Shown here in pieces: positions 21,599 through 30,591 of a stretch of DNA of 64,000 nucleotides (positions are counted from its first letter, which is position 1; each line of letters starts with the position of its first letter). The notes below the pieces were generated by a model. It made no database searches, was not told the DNA's origin, and worked only from the letters and a program-made list of their open reading frames with translations. Origin of the DNA: Virgibacillus sp. MSP4-1 (GTDB lineage Bacteria > Bacillota > Bacilli > Bacillales > Alkalibacillaceae); contig NZ_CP048021.1 of the NCBI RefSeq assembly GCF_010092505.1, positions 496,001 through 560,000 of the forward strand, in the 5' to 3' direction. The translations under genes and the position numbers were made by a program.

Positions 21599-22397
21599 AG
21601 CCTTAACCATTGCGGGTTCTGATAGTGGAGGGGGAGCTGGTATACAGGCTGACTTGAAAACATTCCAGGAACTTGGTGTATATGGAATGTCTGTATTAAC
21701 GGCTGTAACCGCTCAAAATACGTTAGGAGTACAGGGAGTTTATCCGGTTTCCATTGAAGGAATAACCAATCAAATTGATGCTATTGGTCAGGATCTTGGG
21801 ACGAATGCTGTAAAAACAGGAATGCTTCATTCAAGAGAAGTAATTGAAGCGGTGAGTGAAAAAATAGTGGAGCATCAATTCCCGAACCTTGTTGTTGACC
21901 CAGTGATGGTGGCTAAAGGCGGTGCAAAGCTGTTACAGGACGAAGCTGTGGAGACATTGGTCAATAGGCTGATACCTTTAGCTGCTGTTGTTACACCAAA
22001 TTTGCCGGAAGCGGAAATTATTACCAACCGTAAAATTCATTCATTGGATGACAAAAAGGAAGCAGCCAGACAAATCATAGAATCAGGGGCCACATCGGTT
22101 GTGATGAAGGGTGGTCATGAAGAGACTGCTGAAGTTACCGATTTATTTTATGATGGGGATACCTTTTTGGAGCTTACCTCCCCGAGAATCAATACCCGGC
22201 ATACCCACGGAACCGGATGCACGTTCTCATCCGCTATAGCAGCAGAGCTTGCCAGGGGAAATGCTTTAAACCAAGCAGTCATTCAGGCAAAATCATTTAT
22301 TCGTGCAGCCATCGAATATCCTTTAGACATCGGAGCGGGTCACGGTCCGACCAATCATTGGGCCTATAAGCAGCAGATTAGAGGTGTGCAGCCATGA
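21585..22397 (+). CDS. thiD: Hydroxymethylpyrimidine (phospho)kinase
   Basis: Phosphorylates HMP and HMP-phosphate to HMP-diphosphate for thiamine synthesis. The 270-residue ribokinase-fold protein shows [20 protein letters not shown] at the N-terminus, [10 protein letters not shown] near residue 106 and the catalytic [13 protein letters not shown] near 205. It overlaps thiM by 14 bases and thiE by four, so the three are translationally coupled. A single-step pyridoxal kinase activity is possible in this family but the operon argues for thiamine. Confidence 0.94.
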   Translation: MTVSKALTIAGSDSGGGAGIQADLKTFQELGVYGMSVLTAVTAQNTLGVQGVYPVSIEGITNQIDAIGQDLGTNAVKTGMLHSREVIEAVSEKIVEHQFPNLVVDPVMVAKGGAKLLQDEAVETLVNRLIPLAAVVTPNLPEAEIITNRKIHSLDDKKEAARQIIESGATSVVMKGGHEETAEVTDLFYDGDTFLELTSPRINTRHTHGTGCTFSSAIAAELARGNALNQAVIQAKSFIRAAIEYPLDIGAGHGPTNHWAYKQQIRGVQP

Positions 22398-23041
22398 ACT
22401 ACCATAAGATTAAAGAATATCTTTCCTTATATTTTATTATGGGAAGTGTAAATTGTCGGGATCACAACCCCGTCAATGTACTGAAACAGGCGATAGAAGG
22501 GGGAATTACACTCTTTCAATACCGTGAAAAGGGGGAAGCAGCCCTTAAAGGCAGGGAAAAATATCATCTGGCTGAAGAACTTCAAAAAATTTGCGCTGAT
22601 GCAAAAATTCCCTTTATTGTTAATGATGATGTGGAGCTCGCGATTGAATTGGAAGCAGATGGGATTCATGTCGGACAGGATGATGAAGCGGCAAGGTTTG
22701 TTCGTGGGAGAATGAAGAATAAAATTTTAGGTGTCTCGGCTCATACCATAGATGAAGCCCACCAGGCCATTTATGACGGGGCTGATTATCTCGGAATAGG
22801 CCCAATTTTTCCAACCTCATCCAAAGCCGATGCCAAGAAGGCTCAGGGGCCAGAGTTGATTAAACATTTCCGCAATCAGGAAATAAACATACCACTAGTG
22901 GGAATTGGCGGCATAACATCAGCAAATGCGCAAGAAGTTATTGAAACGGGGGCCGATGGTGTATCTGTCATATCAGCTATTGCAGGAGCAAAGGATATCA
23001 GAAAGGCAACGGAGGAGTTTAAAATTAAGTTTCGATCGTAA
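22394..23041 (+). CDS. thiE: Thiamine-phosphate synthase
   Basis: Couples HMP-diphosphate with thiazole phosphate to give thiamine phosphate. The 215-residue TIM barrel has LFQYREKG near residue 37, FIVNDDVELAIELEADGIHVGQDD (about 75-98), LGVSAHTIDEA, GADYLGIGPIFPTSSK and VGIGGI. It ends the thiMDE operon; with ThiM and ThiD it allows salvage of both moieties, and no de novo genes (thiC, thiG) are nearby. Confidence 0.95.
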   Translation: MNYHKIKEYLSLYFIMGSVNCRDHNPVNVLKQAIEGGITLFQYREKGEAALKGREKYHLAEELQKICADAKIPFIVNDDVELAIELEADGIHVGQDDEAARFVRGRMKNKILGVSAHTIDEAHQAIYDGADYLGIGPIFPTSSKADAKKAQGPELIKHFRNQEINIPLVGIGGITSANAQEVIETGADGVSVISAIAGAKDIRKATEEFKIKFRS

Positions 23042-23044
23042 ATA

Positions 23045-23078
23045 AAACGCAGGCGCTAATTAAAGTGCCTGCGTTTAA
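23045..23078 (+). terminator. Terminator of thiMDE
   Basis: AAACGCAGGC pairs perfectly with GCCTGCGTTT around a 12-base loop. Confidence 0.85.
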
Positions 23079-23091
23079 TCGTGCGTGAATG

Positions 23092-23111
23092 GATGGAAGT
23101 TTCACTTTATG
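23092..23111 (+). repeat. 20-bp dispersed element, copy 1
   Basis: GATGGAAGTTTCACTTTATG; the same sequence is at 49114-49133 and, with one change, at 58279-58298. This copy includes the stop codon of the patatin-like gene on the other strand. Confidence 0.75.
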
Positions 23112-24012
23112 AGGGTACATTTTCTTCAATATATGGGACAGATGTCTTTTCATCTGAAGAGGAAGAAAGAAAGGCTTGTAAGGCTTCTGCATTCTTTTCT
23201 GCTTCCTGATACCCCTGGATGTAAAGCTGTTCTAGCTTTTGATGACTCTTTTCAATACGACTGGCTGACAGAGGGGCTTCAGGCTGCATGATAAATACCT
23301 TATTTTGTTTTTCCATCTCTCTTAACTGATGCATGGTCTGGTTGTAAAGAATATGACGATTCTGTAAGAGCCTTCGTAATTCAGGTTTGTCTTTAAAAAG
23401 ACGTTTATATAGCCAATTAAGCTTTGTAGCTTTTTTGGTATAACCTTTATTTCTAGTAAGAATTACAACATTTTTTTCTATGCCACGATCGATGAGTGGT
23501 TGAATAGGGATAGGATTAGATACCCCGCCATCCATAAGATCCAAGCCTTCATAAGAGACACTTGGGGAGAGAACTGGAAGTGAACAGGAAGCTCGAATAA
23601 TTGTAAATAAATCCTCTTTCTCATGAAATGAATCATAATATAAAGGCTTTCCTGTATTTATGTCTGTGGTTCCAATAATAAATTGTGATTTTGCCTTGGT
23701 AAAGGCATCAAAATCCAAAGGTACAATCTTGTTGGGGACTTTATCAAAGATATACTCCATATTAAATAATTCTCTCTTTTGGAACATGCGTTTAAAAGAA
23801 ATGGACTCAGGATTTTTTCCTAACTCCTTCAGAATTCTATAATTGCGATCCCTTTGTCCGGCTATGAATGAGCTTCCGATTAAAGCTCCTGCTGATGCAG
23901 TTGCTACATAGGGAAATTCCATGTTGTTATCCATAAAAAAGTCCAGCACCCCAACTGTATAGGCACATCTCATGCCTCCACCTTCCAGCATAAGTCCAGT
24001 ATGATGTTCCAA
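23107..24012 (-). CDS. Patatin-like phospholipase-family protein with altered nucleophile elbow
   Basis: A 301-residue protein of the YjjU-like patatin group. It keeps the oxyanion loop LEGGGMRCAYTVGVLDFF, the serine in VATASAGALIG and the dyad aspartate in LMDGGVSNPIP. The usual GxSxG reads T-A-S-A-G: the first glycine is a threonine, so lipid hydrolysis is not certain. Basic C-terminal half, no signal peptide. The TTG at 24012 has AAGGAA nine bases upstream; the GTG three codons earlier lies too close to that site. Monocistronic, convergent with thiE. Confidence 0.8.
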   Translation of the reverse strand: MEHHTGLMLEGGGMRCAYTVGVLDFFMDNNMEFPYVATASAGALIGSSFIAGQRDRNYRILKELGKNPESISFKRMFQKRELFNMEYIFDKVPNKIVPLDFDAFTKAKSQFIIGTTDINTGKPLYYDSFHEKEDLFTIIRASCSLPVLSPSVSYEGLDLMDGGVSNPIPIQPLIDRGIEKNVVILTRNKGYTKKATKLNWLYKRLFKDKPELRRLLQNRHILYNQTMHQLREMEKQNKVFIMQPEAPLSASRIEKSHQKLEQLYIQGYQEAEKNAEALQAFLSSSSDEKTSVPYIEENVPS

Positions 24013-24021
24013 AGCGCACAC

Positions 24022-24520
24022 TTCCTTATTCCAAAATTAAATGAAAAAAACGGCAGTCTCTATTAGTCTATCAAAATTCCAGGAAATACTCTAGTTCAGG
24101 GCCTTGTGCTCATAGTTATGATGAATGGATATTTCTGAAGTGATCGTTTGATTTCGGAAAATGAAAAAGGCATATACTTTATTAAATGTAAGGGATCGTA
24201 AATTATGAAGAAATGATAAAAATATATCAAAACAGGAAGTACCGACTATAAAGTCAATTAGGAAGAGCCTGGTGCAGCACTGCTAATTTCCCCAGTATAG
24301 CCCTCGTTTACCATCCATTCCCGCTATCTTTTCTACTAAAATCGTCATATAATCAATTTGTGAGAGAAAATAAGCGAGGCAGACTTGCAGAAATGTAAGT
24401 TCGTGAAGCTGGTGAGACTAAGGTAAGTGTAAACTATGGCTCCTGGCTGCCTGCGAACATCGATTGCAAGTATTGATGCCTTTAATATTATTTTTCACAA
24501 AATAATATTTTGGGAGGAAA
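24022..24520. other. 500-base gene-free interval upstream of the WxL locus
   Basis: AT-rich with scattered GC patches; I find no convincing frame with a ribosome site, no RNA gene and no clear hairpin. It presumably holds the divergent promoters of the patatin-like and WxL genes. Confidence 0.5.
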
Positions 24521-24524
24521 TTCA

Positions 24525-25124
24525 ATGCTTCATAAATTTAAAAAATTAGCTCCAGTTGTAATGGTTGGTATGCTGGCCTTTGGAAATTCAGTGTTTGCAG
24601 CAACCACAGAAACGAGTACACAATTAGATAGTGGAAGCTTGGATGTGACAAGCTTACCTGCGACAGCATCCTTTGATACAACGACATTAACAGGAACAAC
24701 CGATGAACTTACTACAACTTTTACTTCTCCATTAACCCTTAAAGATGCTCGAGGCACAGGTGCTGGATGGATTCTTCAGGCATCAGCTGTTCAATTAACG
24801 GATAACACTGTTGATACTCTTGGGAAACCACTTCCATTTGGATCTCTGTCTCTAACATTGGATCAGTCAAACCTGACAGCTGCCGTAAATTCAGGATCAT
24901 CTGTTGAGAATGTAGCAGTAAACGCAGGAACTCATCCTTTAGATAATAGTGATTCTTCAAAGGTCGATTTAGTAGAAGCCCTTCCTGATTTTGGAATGGG
25001 TACGTATGACCTGAATTTTAATACGGATGCTTTAAAGCTGTCCTTAAATCCTGGAACAACTTATAAAGGTACGTATACAACGACGATTAACTGGAACCTG
25101 CAGGCATCAGGTCCAAGTCTGTAA
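24525..25124 (+). CDS. WxL-domain surface protein
   Basis: A 199-residue secreted protein: signal peptide MLHKFKKLAPVVMVGMLAFG ending near the AATT after residue 28, then a WxL domain. The two diagnostic motifs are present: GTGAGWILQASA (about residues 82-93) and the C-terminal NWNLQASGP. WxL domains bind peptidoglycan non-covalently and display proteins on Gram-positive cells. Gly/Thr/Ser-rich and acidic. GGGAGG lies before the ATG. It pairs with the DUF916 protein downstream; no large WxL or LPxTG protein is present. Confidence 0.85.
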   Translation: MLHKFKKLAPVVMVGMLAFGNSVFAATTETSTQLDSGSLDVTSLPATASFDTTTLTGTTDELTTTFTSPLTLKDARGTGAGWILQASAVQLTDNTVDTLGKPLPFGSLSLTLDQSNLTAAVNSGSSVENVAVNAGTHPLDNSDSSKVDLVEALPDFGMGTYDLNFNTDALKLSLNPGTTYKGTYTTTINWNLQASGPSL

Positions 25125-25149
25125 AATTGAATAGTTTAAGGATCCCTCT

Positions 25150-25187
25150 AAACAACCATGAGAAATCATGGTTGTTTTTATTTTTTT
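25150..25187 (+). terminator. Hairpin between the two WxL-locus genes
   Basis: AAACAACCATG pairs with CATGGTTGTTT, followed by TTATTTTTTT. It may only partly stop transcription into the DUF916 gene, giving more WxL protein than anchor. Confidence 0.8.
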
Positions 25188-25217
25188 GGGAAAGCTATTT
25201 TAGATGAGGTGATGAGT

Positions 25218-26243
25218 GTGAAGCGGCAAATATTCATGATTATTTTTATATTTATGATTATTTTTCCCATTGTTGCTCAGGCCGATTCTGCCCCAATCAC
25301 GGTAGAGCCGATTTTGCCTGATCAGCAGAAGCAGGGAGTGAAGGGTTATTATCATTTAGAGCTTAATGAAGGGGGACAGGTGCAGCTTCAGATTCAGGTA
25401 TCCAATCAAACGGATGAGTCTGTGACGGTATTGCTTACTCCTTTAAATGCATATTCGAACCCGGCTAAATCAACAGGGATCCAATACAACGAACAGGATA
25501 CAGAAAGACATCAACTGCTAAATAAGTCATTATCCATGAAAAAACATCTTCAGCAGAAAGAAGTGGACTTGAAGGCTGACGAGTCGAAAACTGTACCTTT
25601 TACCGTGGATTTATCAGGGGTTCATGAGGGACAATGGTTAGGGGCCATACAAGTTTCAACGTTGGATCAAGCCGACAATACCCAGACTATGACAGAAAAT
25701 GAGACAAATGTGGTGATTAGACATCAATTCACCTATACCGTTCCGATAGAGATTGATTTTAACCAAGTACCAGAAACGGATTTTTCCTTTGGCGATGTAC
25801 GTTTTGATTACCCGGCAGGTGGTACGGAGCTTCTTATTGAAATGCAGAACCCAACAACAGGAATCGTCCGAGATATAGGGGTTACCTACAGGCTTGAGGC
25901 TGCAAATGGTGAGGTCCTATTAGATGGACGTATGGAATCATTCGGCTTGGTTCCGAACACCTCGGCTGCCGTTCCAATTAAGTGGGAACGCTCCCCATTA
26001 GGACCTGGGGAATACACATTATTTCTGGAAGCTGTATATGATCGGAAAAAAATTACCGATGAAAAAAAGCTTGTCATCAATCGGGAAGAATCAGAAAAAA
26101 TGGAAGAAAGTATAGCTGCTGCTGATGAAGAAGCAACAAATGATTTTTCTATACCTGTGTGGGTAATTATAGCTCTTGGACTGCTTTTAGCGATTATATT
26201 CGTATTTCTCGGCGTTTGGATAGGAAGGAGAAGAGCGGATTAA
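25218..26243 (+). CDS. WxL-associated DUF916/DUF3324 protein, membrane anchored
   Basis: A 341-residue protein: signal sequence (MKRQIFMIIFIFMIIF-like start), DUF916 Ig-like domain (about 20-155, opening APITVEPILPDQQKQGVKGYYHLEL), DUF3324 domain (about 160-290), a Glu-rich linker and a C-terminal membrane helix (VIIALGLLLAIIFVFLG) followed by a basic stop. In lactic acid bacteria these proteins bind peptidoglycan and partner WxL proteins. The GTG at 25218 lies four bases after AGGTGAT. It forms a minimal locus with the WxL gene. Confidence 0.88.
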   Translation: MKRQIFMIIFIFMIIFPIVAQADSAPITVEPILPDQQKQGVKGYYHLELNEGGQVQLQIQVSNQTDESVTVLLTPLNAYSNPAKSTGIQYNEQDTERHQLLNKSLSMKKHLQQKEVDLKADESKTVPFTVDLSGVHEGQWLGAIQVSTLDQADNTQTMTENETNVVIRHQFTYTVPIEIDFNQVPETDFSFGDVRFDYPAGGTELLIEMQNPTTGIVRDIGVTYRLEAANGEVLLDGRMESFGLVPNTSAAVPIKWERSPLGPGEYTLFLEAVYDRKKITDEKKLVINREESEKMEESIAAADEEATNDFSIPVWVIIALGLLLAIIFVFLGVWIGRRRAD

Positions 26244-26309
26244 GGCAGGTGCCGATGAAATGGACTACTTTTAAACATAATAACCAGACATCAGGGAGAT
26301 ACTAATTGA

Positions 26310-27065
26310 ATGAATTTCCAATTAGTTATATTCGTACAATTTTTGAAAGAAGTGATCTCCTTGCATTTTTTGCTTATCTCATGGCTGTTATATTTGAATA
26401 TAAAATCGAGAAGCTGGCGTTGCTTAGGAAAAGTGTATCCCAGTCTTATTTATGTGACCATATTTAATGGGCTGTATTATTTTCTGTGCAAAAATTACTT
26501 GCTGTGGGACTTAAAAGATAAATATTTGAGTACGGGGACACTTCGGAACATCCATATATTTGTGATTAATCCATTAATGGTCCTCTATTTTTTGGCCCGT
26601 GTTCCTGGAAACTTTTTTATGAAAGGGATATATATTGTAAAAAAGTCCTTACAATCCTTGATGGTGGAATGGATGGGGAATAAGCTGAACATGATTTATT
26701 TTGATCATGGCTGGAACTTTGGCTGGTCGATGATGATTTATGCGAAAATGTATACGTTTAGTCTGCTGATACTTCGCAGGCCGTTATTAACTACTATACT
26801 CTCAATTTTTACAACCATCTGCTTTCTGTTGACGTTTAATGTTCCTATACAAATCCAGATCAAACTTCGCCAATTTATGAAACGACTGCTCAGATTTTAT
26901 AAACTCAATCGGCAGTTTGTCCTGGCCGCTTTAACGGTTTTGGTAACTCTTATGGCACTGGTGAGAGGAAGAAGGAAAATGAATATTTTCTTCTGGCTAT
27001 TATATACCATAGGACGTATGTTTCTTCTTCCTGTCCATACAGATAAGGTGGCATGGAAGCAATGA
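26310..27065 (+). CDS. Membrane protein, CBO0543-like N-terminal half
   Basis: A 251-residue hydrophobic protein with about six or seven helices and a basic C-terminus. Residues 20-100 (WLLYLNIKSRSWRCLGKVYPSLIYV, LLWDLKDKY, NPLMVLYFLARVP) resemble the CBO0543 family of small Firmicutes membrane proteins; the C-terminal 100 residues do not. GGGAG lies 13 bases upstream of the ATG, rather far, so the start is uncertain. No function is known. Confidence 0.55.
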   Translation: MNFQLVIFVQFLKEVISLHFLLISWLLYLNIKSRSWRCLGKVYPSLIYVTIFNGLYYFLCKNYLLWDLKDKYLSTGTLRNIHIFVINPLMVLYFLARVPGNFFMKGIYIVKKSLQSLMVEWMGNKLNMIYFDHGWNFGWSMMIYAKMYTFSLLILRRPLLTTILSIFTTICFLLTFNVPIQIQIKLRQFMKRLLRFYKLNRQFVLAALTVLVTLMALVRGRRKMNIFFWLLYTIGRMFLLPVHTDKVAWKQ

Positions 27066-27106
27066 TCAGAAGAGTGCTTTTTGAAACTGAAGTGGTTATC
27101 AGGGTG

Positions 27107-27135
27107 TTGACAAAATACTACTAGGGGTATATGAT
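27107..27135 (+). promoter_or_regulatory. cstR promoter with embedded CstR-type operator
   Basis: TTGACA (27107-27112), 17-base spacer, TATGAT (27130-27135): a strong SigA promoter. The spacer holds ATACTACTAGGGGTAT (27115-27130), nearly identical to 35786-35801 and, in reverse complement, sharing ATACCCCTA---GTAT with 27636-27651. Placement between -35 and -10 fits repression by CstR of its own gene. Confidence 0.75.
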
Positions 27136-27285
27136 ATACATACACTGTTTTTCAATCCATTAATGAAACAGGGATTGGCAAATAGCTGTTGTTTTTGTAT
27201 GATAATATTAGAAACTTGAATAATTCAAGATGCTTCCCTTCATTCATTATAGAAACGTGCAGAAGATTGGAAAGGGGGAATATCA

Positions 27286-27546
27286 GTGGAATATGACACA
27301 CAGACAAAGAACCGGATGAAACGAATTGAAGGACAAGTCCGGGGATTATTAAAAATGATGGAAGAAGAAAAAGAATGCCGGGATGTTGTGACGCAAATGT
27401 CTGCGGTTAGAAATGCCCTGGACCGGACAGCTGCATTAATTGTCAGTAAGAATCTGGAGCAGTGTATTCGGGAGGAAAAAGAGAGCGAAGAAAGTTCCGA
27501 GGATCTTATTAAGGAAGCTGTAAACCTGCTTGTAAAAAGCAGATAA
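27286..27546 (+). CDS. cstR: CstR persulfide-sensing repressor (CsoR family)
   Basis: An 86-residue helical repressor of the CsoR/RcnR family. It carries NRMKRIEGQVRGLLKMMEE and the two sulfur-sensing cysteines at residues 31 (KECRDV) and 60 (LEQCIR), the same numbers as S. aureus CstR Cys31/Cys60; the copper-sensor His of CsoR is not there. The C-terminus EAVNLLVKS also matches CstR. Persulfides cross-link the two Cys across subunits and release DNA. Starts at GTG after AAGGGGG. It has its own operator-bearing promoter and terminator, next to the sulfur operon it should control. Confidence 0.92.
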   Translation: MEYDTQTKNRMKRIEGQVRGLLKMMEEEKECRDVVTQMSAVRNALDRTAALIVSKNLEQCIREEKESEESSEDLIKEAVNLLVKSR

Positions 27547-27591
27547 ATAGATGGGTTGACATTTTAAAATCAGTATATTACCCTTTTAAGG

Positions 27592-27623
27592 AGGGTAAAC
27601 AAGAGATGTTAACCCTATTTTTT
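27592..27623 (+). terminator. cstR terminator
   Basis: GGGTAAAC (27593-27600) pairs with GTTAACCC (27608-27615), followed by TATTTTTTT. Confidence 0.75.
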
Positions 27624-27635
27624 ACAGAATTACAG

Positions 27636-27651
27636 ATACCCCTACGCGTAT
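27636..27651 (+). promoter_or_regulatory. CstR-type operator of the rhodanese/persulfide operon
   Basis: ATACCCCTACGCGTAT, followed by TATGTATTAT that could serve as -10. It matches the reverse complement of the cstR operator at 12 or more of 16 positions. Confidence 0.65.
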
Positions 27652-27738
27652 ATGTATTATAAAGTTGTGCATTATTTCCATCATAGCCATGTTGGAAATA
27701 GGGGAATATGAAACTAATAGAGTATGGAGGTCATCAAC

Positions 27739-28035
27739 ATGAAGGAAATTCAACCAAAGGAACTGGCAAAAAAATTAAAATCAGGTGAGGACGTCAATGT
27801 GATTGATGTTCGTGAAGATGATGAGGTTGCACAAGGTAAAATCCCTGGTGCAAAACATATTCCGCTGGGTCAAGTTCCAGATCGTTTAAATGAGCTGGAT
27901 AAAAATGAACATTACTACATGGTCTGCCGTTCTGGTGGCAGAAGCGGAAGAGCCTGTGAAATTCTGAAATCTGAAGGCTTTGATGTAACAAATATGAGTG
28001 GCGGAATGCTTGCCTGGGAAGATGAAACTGAATAA
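27739..28035 (+). CDS. Single-domain rhodanese sulfurtransferase
   Basis: A 98-residue rhodanese: DVREDDEVAQGKIPGAKHIPLGQVPDR and the active-site loop CRSGGRSGRAC with the persulfide-carrying Cys. GGAGGTC lies before the ATG at 27739. First gene of a seven-gene persulfide operon; it probably passes sulfane sulfur between thiols such as CoA or bacillithiol persulfide and TusA-like carriers. Confidence 0.9.
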   Translation: MKEIQPKELAKKLKSGEDVNVIDVREDDEVAQGKIPGAKHIPLGQVPDRLNELDKNEHYYMVCRSGGRSGRACEILKSEGFDVTNMSGGMLAWEDETE

Positions 28036-28051
28036 TTAAGGAGGTTCATAA

Positions 28052-28627
28052 ATGACTATACAAGCAAATGAAACCTTAGATGCAACAGGATTATCATGCC
28101 CGATGCCGATTGTGAAAACGAAAAAGGCGATTACGAATCTTAGCCCTGGCCAAGTCATTGAAGTTCAGGCTACGGATAAAGGCTCCACTGCCGATATTAA
28201 GGCTTGGGCTGAAAATACCGGTCACCATTACCTTGGAACTACTGAAAAAGGCGATGTGCTTAAACACTACATTCGGAAGGCCAGTGAGTCTGAATCCAGC
28301 GAAGAGACAAAGCATGAAGATGTAGTGGATTTGGAAGATCTTCGCCAAAAGGTAGAAGGGGATGAAAAAATTTCAATCATCGATGTTCGGGAGCCTGCGG
28401 AATATGCTTTTGGTCATATTCCGGGAGCTAAAAATATCCCATTGGATCAGCTTGAGGAACATGTCGATGAAATGGATTCTGAAGAGGACCTGCACATCAT
28501 CTGCCGTACAGGGAATCGCAGTGATCTGGCCGCACAGAAGCTTGCAGAAAAAGGTTTTAAATCCGTAAAAAATGTAGTACCGGGCATGTCCAGCTGGGAA
28601 GGCCCAACTGAAAAAAATGAAGACTAA
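28052..28627 (+). CDS. cstA: TusA-rhodanese fusion (CstA-like)
   Basis: A 191-residue protein. Residues 1-76 are a TusA domain (ETLDATGLSCPMPIVKTKKAI, sulfur-carrier Cys16); a charged linker follows; residues 95-185 are a rhodanese (DVREPAEYAFGHIPGAKNIPL, active loop CRTGNRS). S. aureus CstA has the same order plus a DsrE domain in the middle; here DsrE is a separate gene immediately downstream. Role: multi-site sulfur relay under CstR control. Confidence 0.88.
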   Translation: MTIQANETLDATGLSCPMPIVKTKKAITNLSPGQVIEVQATDKGSTADIKAWAENTGHHYLGTTEKGDVLKHYIRKASESESSEETKHEDVVDLEDLRQKVEGDEKISIIDVREPAEYAFGHIPGAKNIPLDQLEEHVDEMDSEEDLHIICRTGNRSDLAAQKLAEKGFKSVKNVVPGMSSWEGPTEKNED

Positions 28628-28647
28628 TATTTAGGAGGAGATTTATT

Positions 28648-29046
28648 ATGGCAAACACAAAAATCGCGATTATTGCAGCTAACGGAGGACTATTTGACGC
28701 TTATAAGGTATTTAACATTGCATCTGTAGGAGCCGCATCTGATGCAGAGGTAGGAATATTTTTCACATTTGAAGGTTTGAATTTAATTCACAAGGATGCA
28801 CACAAGAACCTTCCATTACCTGAAGGAAAAGAACACTTTCAGGAAGGATTTAAAAATGCAAACGTACCTTCCATTGAAGAACTTGTGAGCATGGCACAGG
28901 AAATGGGTGTCAAAATGATTGGTTGTCAAATGACAATGGACGTTATGAACCTTGATAAAGATCAATTTGTTGATGGTGTTGAAGTAGGCGGAGCAGCTTC
29001 ATTTATTGATTTCGCCAAAGATGCTGATATGACACTTACATTCTAA
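28648..29046 (+). CDS. DsrE/DsrF-like sulfur-carrier protein
   Basis: A 132-residue DsrE2-type protein ([33 protein letters not shown]) with the conserved Cys in [11 protein letters not shown]. It likely moves persulfide sulfur between the TusA and rhodanese partners encoded on both sides. AGGAGG precedes the ATG with 20 bases from the upstream stop. Confidence 0.88.
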   Translation: MANTKIAIIAANGGLFDAYKVFNIASVGAASDAEVGIFFTFEGLNLIHKDAHKNLPLPEGKEHFQEGFKNANVPSIEELVSMAQEMGVKMIGCQMTMDVMNLDKDQFVDGVEVGGAASFIDFAKDADMTLTF

Positions 29047-29065
29047 AAAGAAGGGAGAGCTGACA

Positions 29066-30196
29066 TTGGCAAATTCAATTACAACGAAAGAACTTGCGCA
29101 AAAAATCGTCAATCATGAAAAAACGATGATTTTGGATGTACGAAATACCGATGAATTTGATAATTGGAAAGTAGAAGGTGGCAACGTAGAGGTCATCAAT
29201 GAACCCTATTTCAATTTATTAGATGGAATGGACCCTGTTGCTGAGAAATTGGATAAAGGTCAGGAAATCATTGTTATTTGTGCTAAAGGCGGCTCCTCTG
29301 AAATGGTTGCCGATATGATGGAAGAAGAAGGATTTACAAATGTATACAGTCTTGAGGGCGGAATGAAAGCCTGGAGTGAACACTTAGAGCCAGTCAAGAT
29401 TGCTGATTTGAACGGTGGAGGTGCTTTATACCAATTTGTTCGTCTTGGTAAGGGCTGTCTATCCTACTTTGTAGAATCCAATGGCGAAGCAGCTATCATT
29501 GATTCCAACCGTATGACGGATATTTATGAAAACTTTGCGAAAGAAAAAGGCGTGGAAATCAAGCATGTTCTGGATACCCACCTGCACGCAGACCATATTT
29601 CAGGTGGCCGTGAGCTTGCGGATCACACAGGTGCAACCTATTATCTTCCGCCTAAGGATGCAACGGAAGTAACCTTTGACTATACACCACTTGAAGAAGG
29701 GAACGATCTTACAGTTGGAAATACAACTGTGAAGGTTCAACCGTTATATTCTCCAGGTCATACAATTGGAAGTACGTCTTTCATCATTGATGATCAGTAC
29801 CTATTGACTGGAGATATTCTATTTGTGAGATCCATTGGTCGTCCGGACCTTGCAGGACTTGCAGATGATTGGGTGGGCGATCTTCGTGAAACCCTATATT
29901 CACGTTACAAAGAACTATCCGATGACTTAATTGTTCTTCCTGCTCACTACTCCTTTGCAGATGAGCTTGGTGAAGGTGGTCAGGTATCCGCAAGACTCGG
30001 CGATCTGTATGATCAAAATTCAGGCTTGAACGTGAATGATGAAGAAGAATTCCGTAAAATGGTGACAGAAAATCTGCCGCCGCAGCCTAATGACTATGAA
30101 GATATTCGAAAAACCAATATGGGTAAAATCAGCCCAGAATTAGATAGACAAAAAGAAATGGAGACGGGACCAAACCGTTGTGCCGTTGAAGGCTAA
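29066..30196 (+). CDS. cstB: Rhodanese-persulfide dioxygenase fusion (CstB-like)
   Basis: A 376-residue protein with an N-terminal rhodanese (about 1-108; active Cys72 in ICAKGGSS) fused to a metallo-beta-lactamase-fold persulfide dioxygenase (about 120-360; THLHADH at 171-177, [30 protein letters not shown]). It should oxidise low-molecular-weight persulfides to sulfite/thiosulfate using non-haem iron. In S. aureus CstB the dioxygenase comes first and the rhodanese last; the order is reversed here. The TTG start follows AAGGGAGAG. Confidence 0.9.
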   Translation: MANSITTKELAQKIVNHEKTMILDVRNTDEFDNWKVEGGNVEVINEPYFNLLDGMDPVAEKLDKGQEIIVICAKGGSSEMVADMMEEEGFTNVYSLEGGMKAWSEHLEPVKIADLNGGGALYQFVRLGKGCLSYFVESNGEAAIIDSNRMTDIYENFAKEKGVEIKHVLDTHLHADHISGGRELADHTGATYYLPPKDATEVTFDYTPLEEGNDLTVGNTTVKVQPLYSPGHTIGSTSFIIDDQYLLTGDILFVRSIGRPDLAGLADDWVGDLRETLYSRYKELSDDLIVLPAHYSFADELGEGGQVSARLGDLYDQNSGLNVNDEEEFRKMVTENLPPQPNDYEDIRKTNMGKISPELDRQKEMETGPNRCAVEG

Positions 30197-30214
30197 ATGA
30201 AAGGAGGAGAAACA

Positions 30215-30442
30215 ATGGAAGCAGCAAAAGTATTAGATGCAAAAGGTCTATCCTGTCCAATGCCAATCGTTAAAACCAAAAAAGCGATTGAAGAATTGGA
30301 GACTGGGGAAATTTTAGAGGTTCATGCAACAGATAAAGGTGCTAAAAATGATCTGACCGCATGGGCTAAGTCCGGCAGTCATGAAATGGTTGACAGCACT
30401 GAAGAAGATGATGTTCTGAAGTTCTGGATTAAAAAAGGTTAA
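30215..30442 (+). CDS. TusA-family sulfur carrier
   Basis: A 75-residue single TusA domain (LDAKGLSCPMPIVKTKKAIEEL; sulfur-carrying Cys13), very close to the TusA half of the 28052 product, so probably a duplication. AAAGGAGGAG precedes the ATG at 30215; the earlier ATG at 30197 is inside the ribosome-site region. A strong terminator follows. Confidence 0.92.
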   Translation: MEAAKVLDAKGLSCPMPIVKTKKAIEELETGEILEVHATDKGAKNDLTAWAKSGSHEMVDSTEEDDVLKFWIKKG

Positions 30443-30448
30443 TAGTCA

Positions 30449-30476
30449 CGGGCCCCCTAAAATGGGGCCCCTTTTA
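30449..30476 (+). terminator. Terminator inside the sulfur gene cluster
   Basis: GGGCCCC pairs with GGGGCCC around CTAAAAT, followed by CTTTTAT. Confidence 0.8.
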
Positions 30477-30591
30477 TCATCTGAAATCTTTATTTTATCC
30501 GGATTGTGTTGAAGAATTGGACAAATGAAAACAACAGTCCATGATAATGAGTACAGAAGTAAAATTTTACAAAGGAGATAGGGGGCAGACG

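Noticed and set aside
26307-26470. Alternative frame starting at TTG 26307
   Set aside because: It stops after about 54 codons and has no family match, whereas the other frame fits a CBO0543-like protein.
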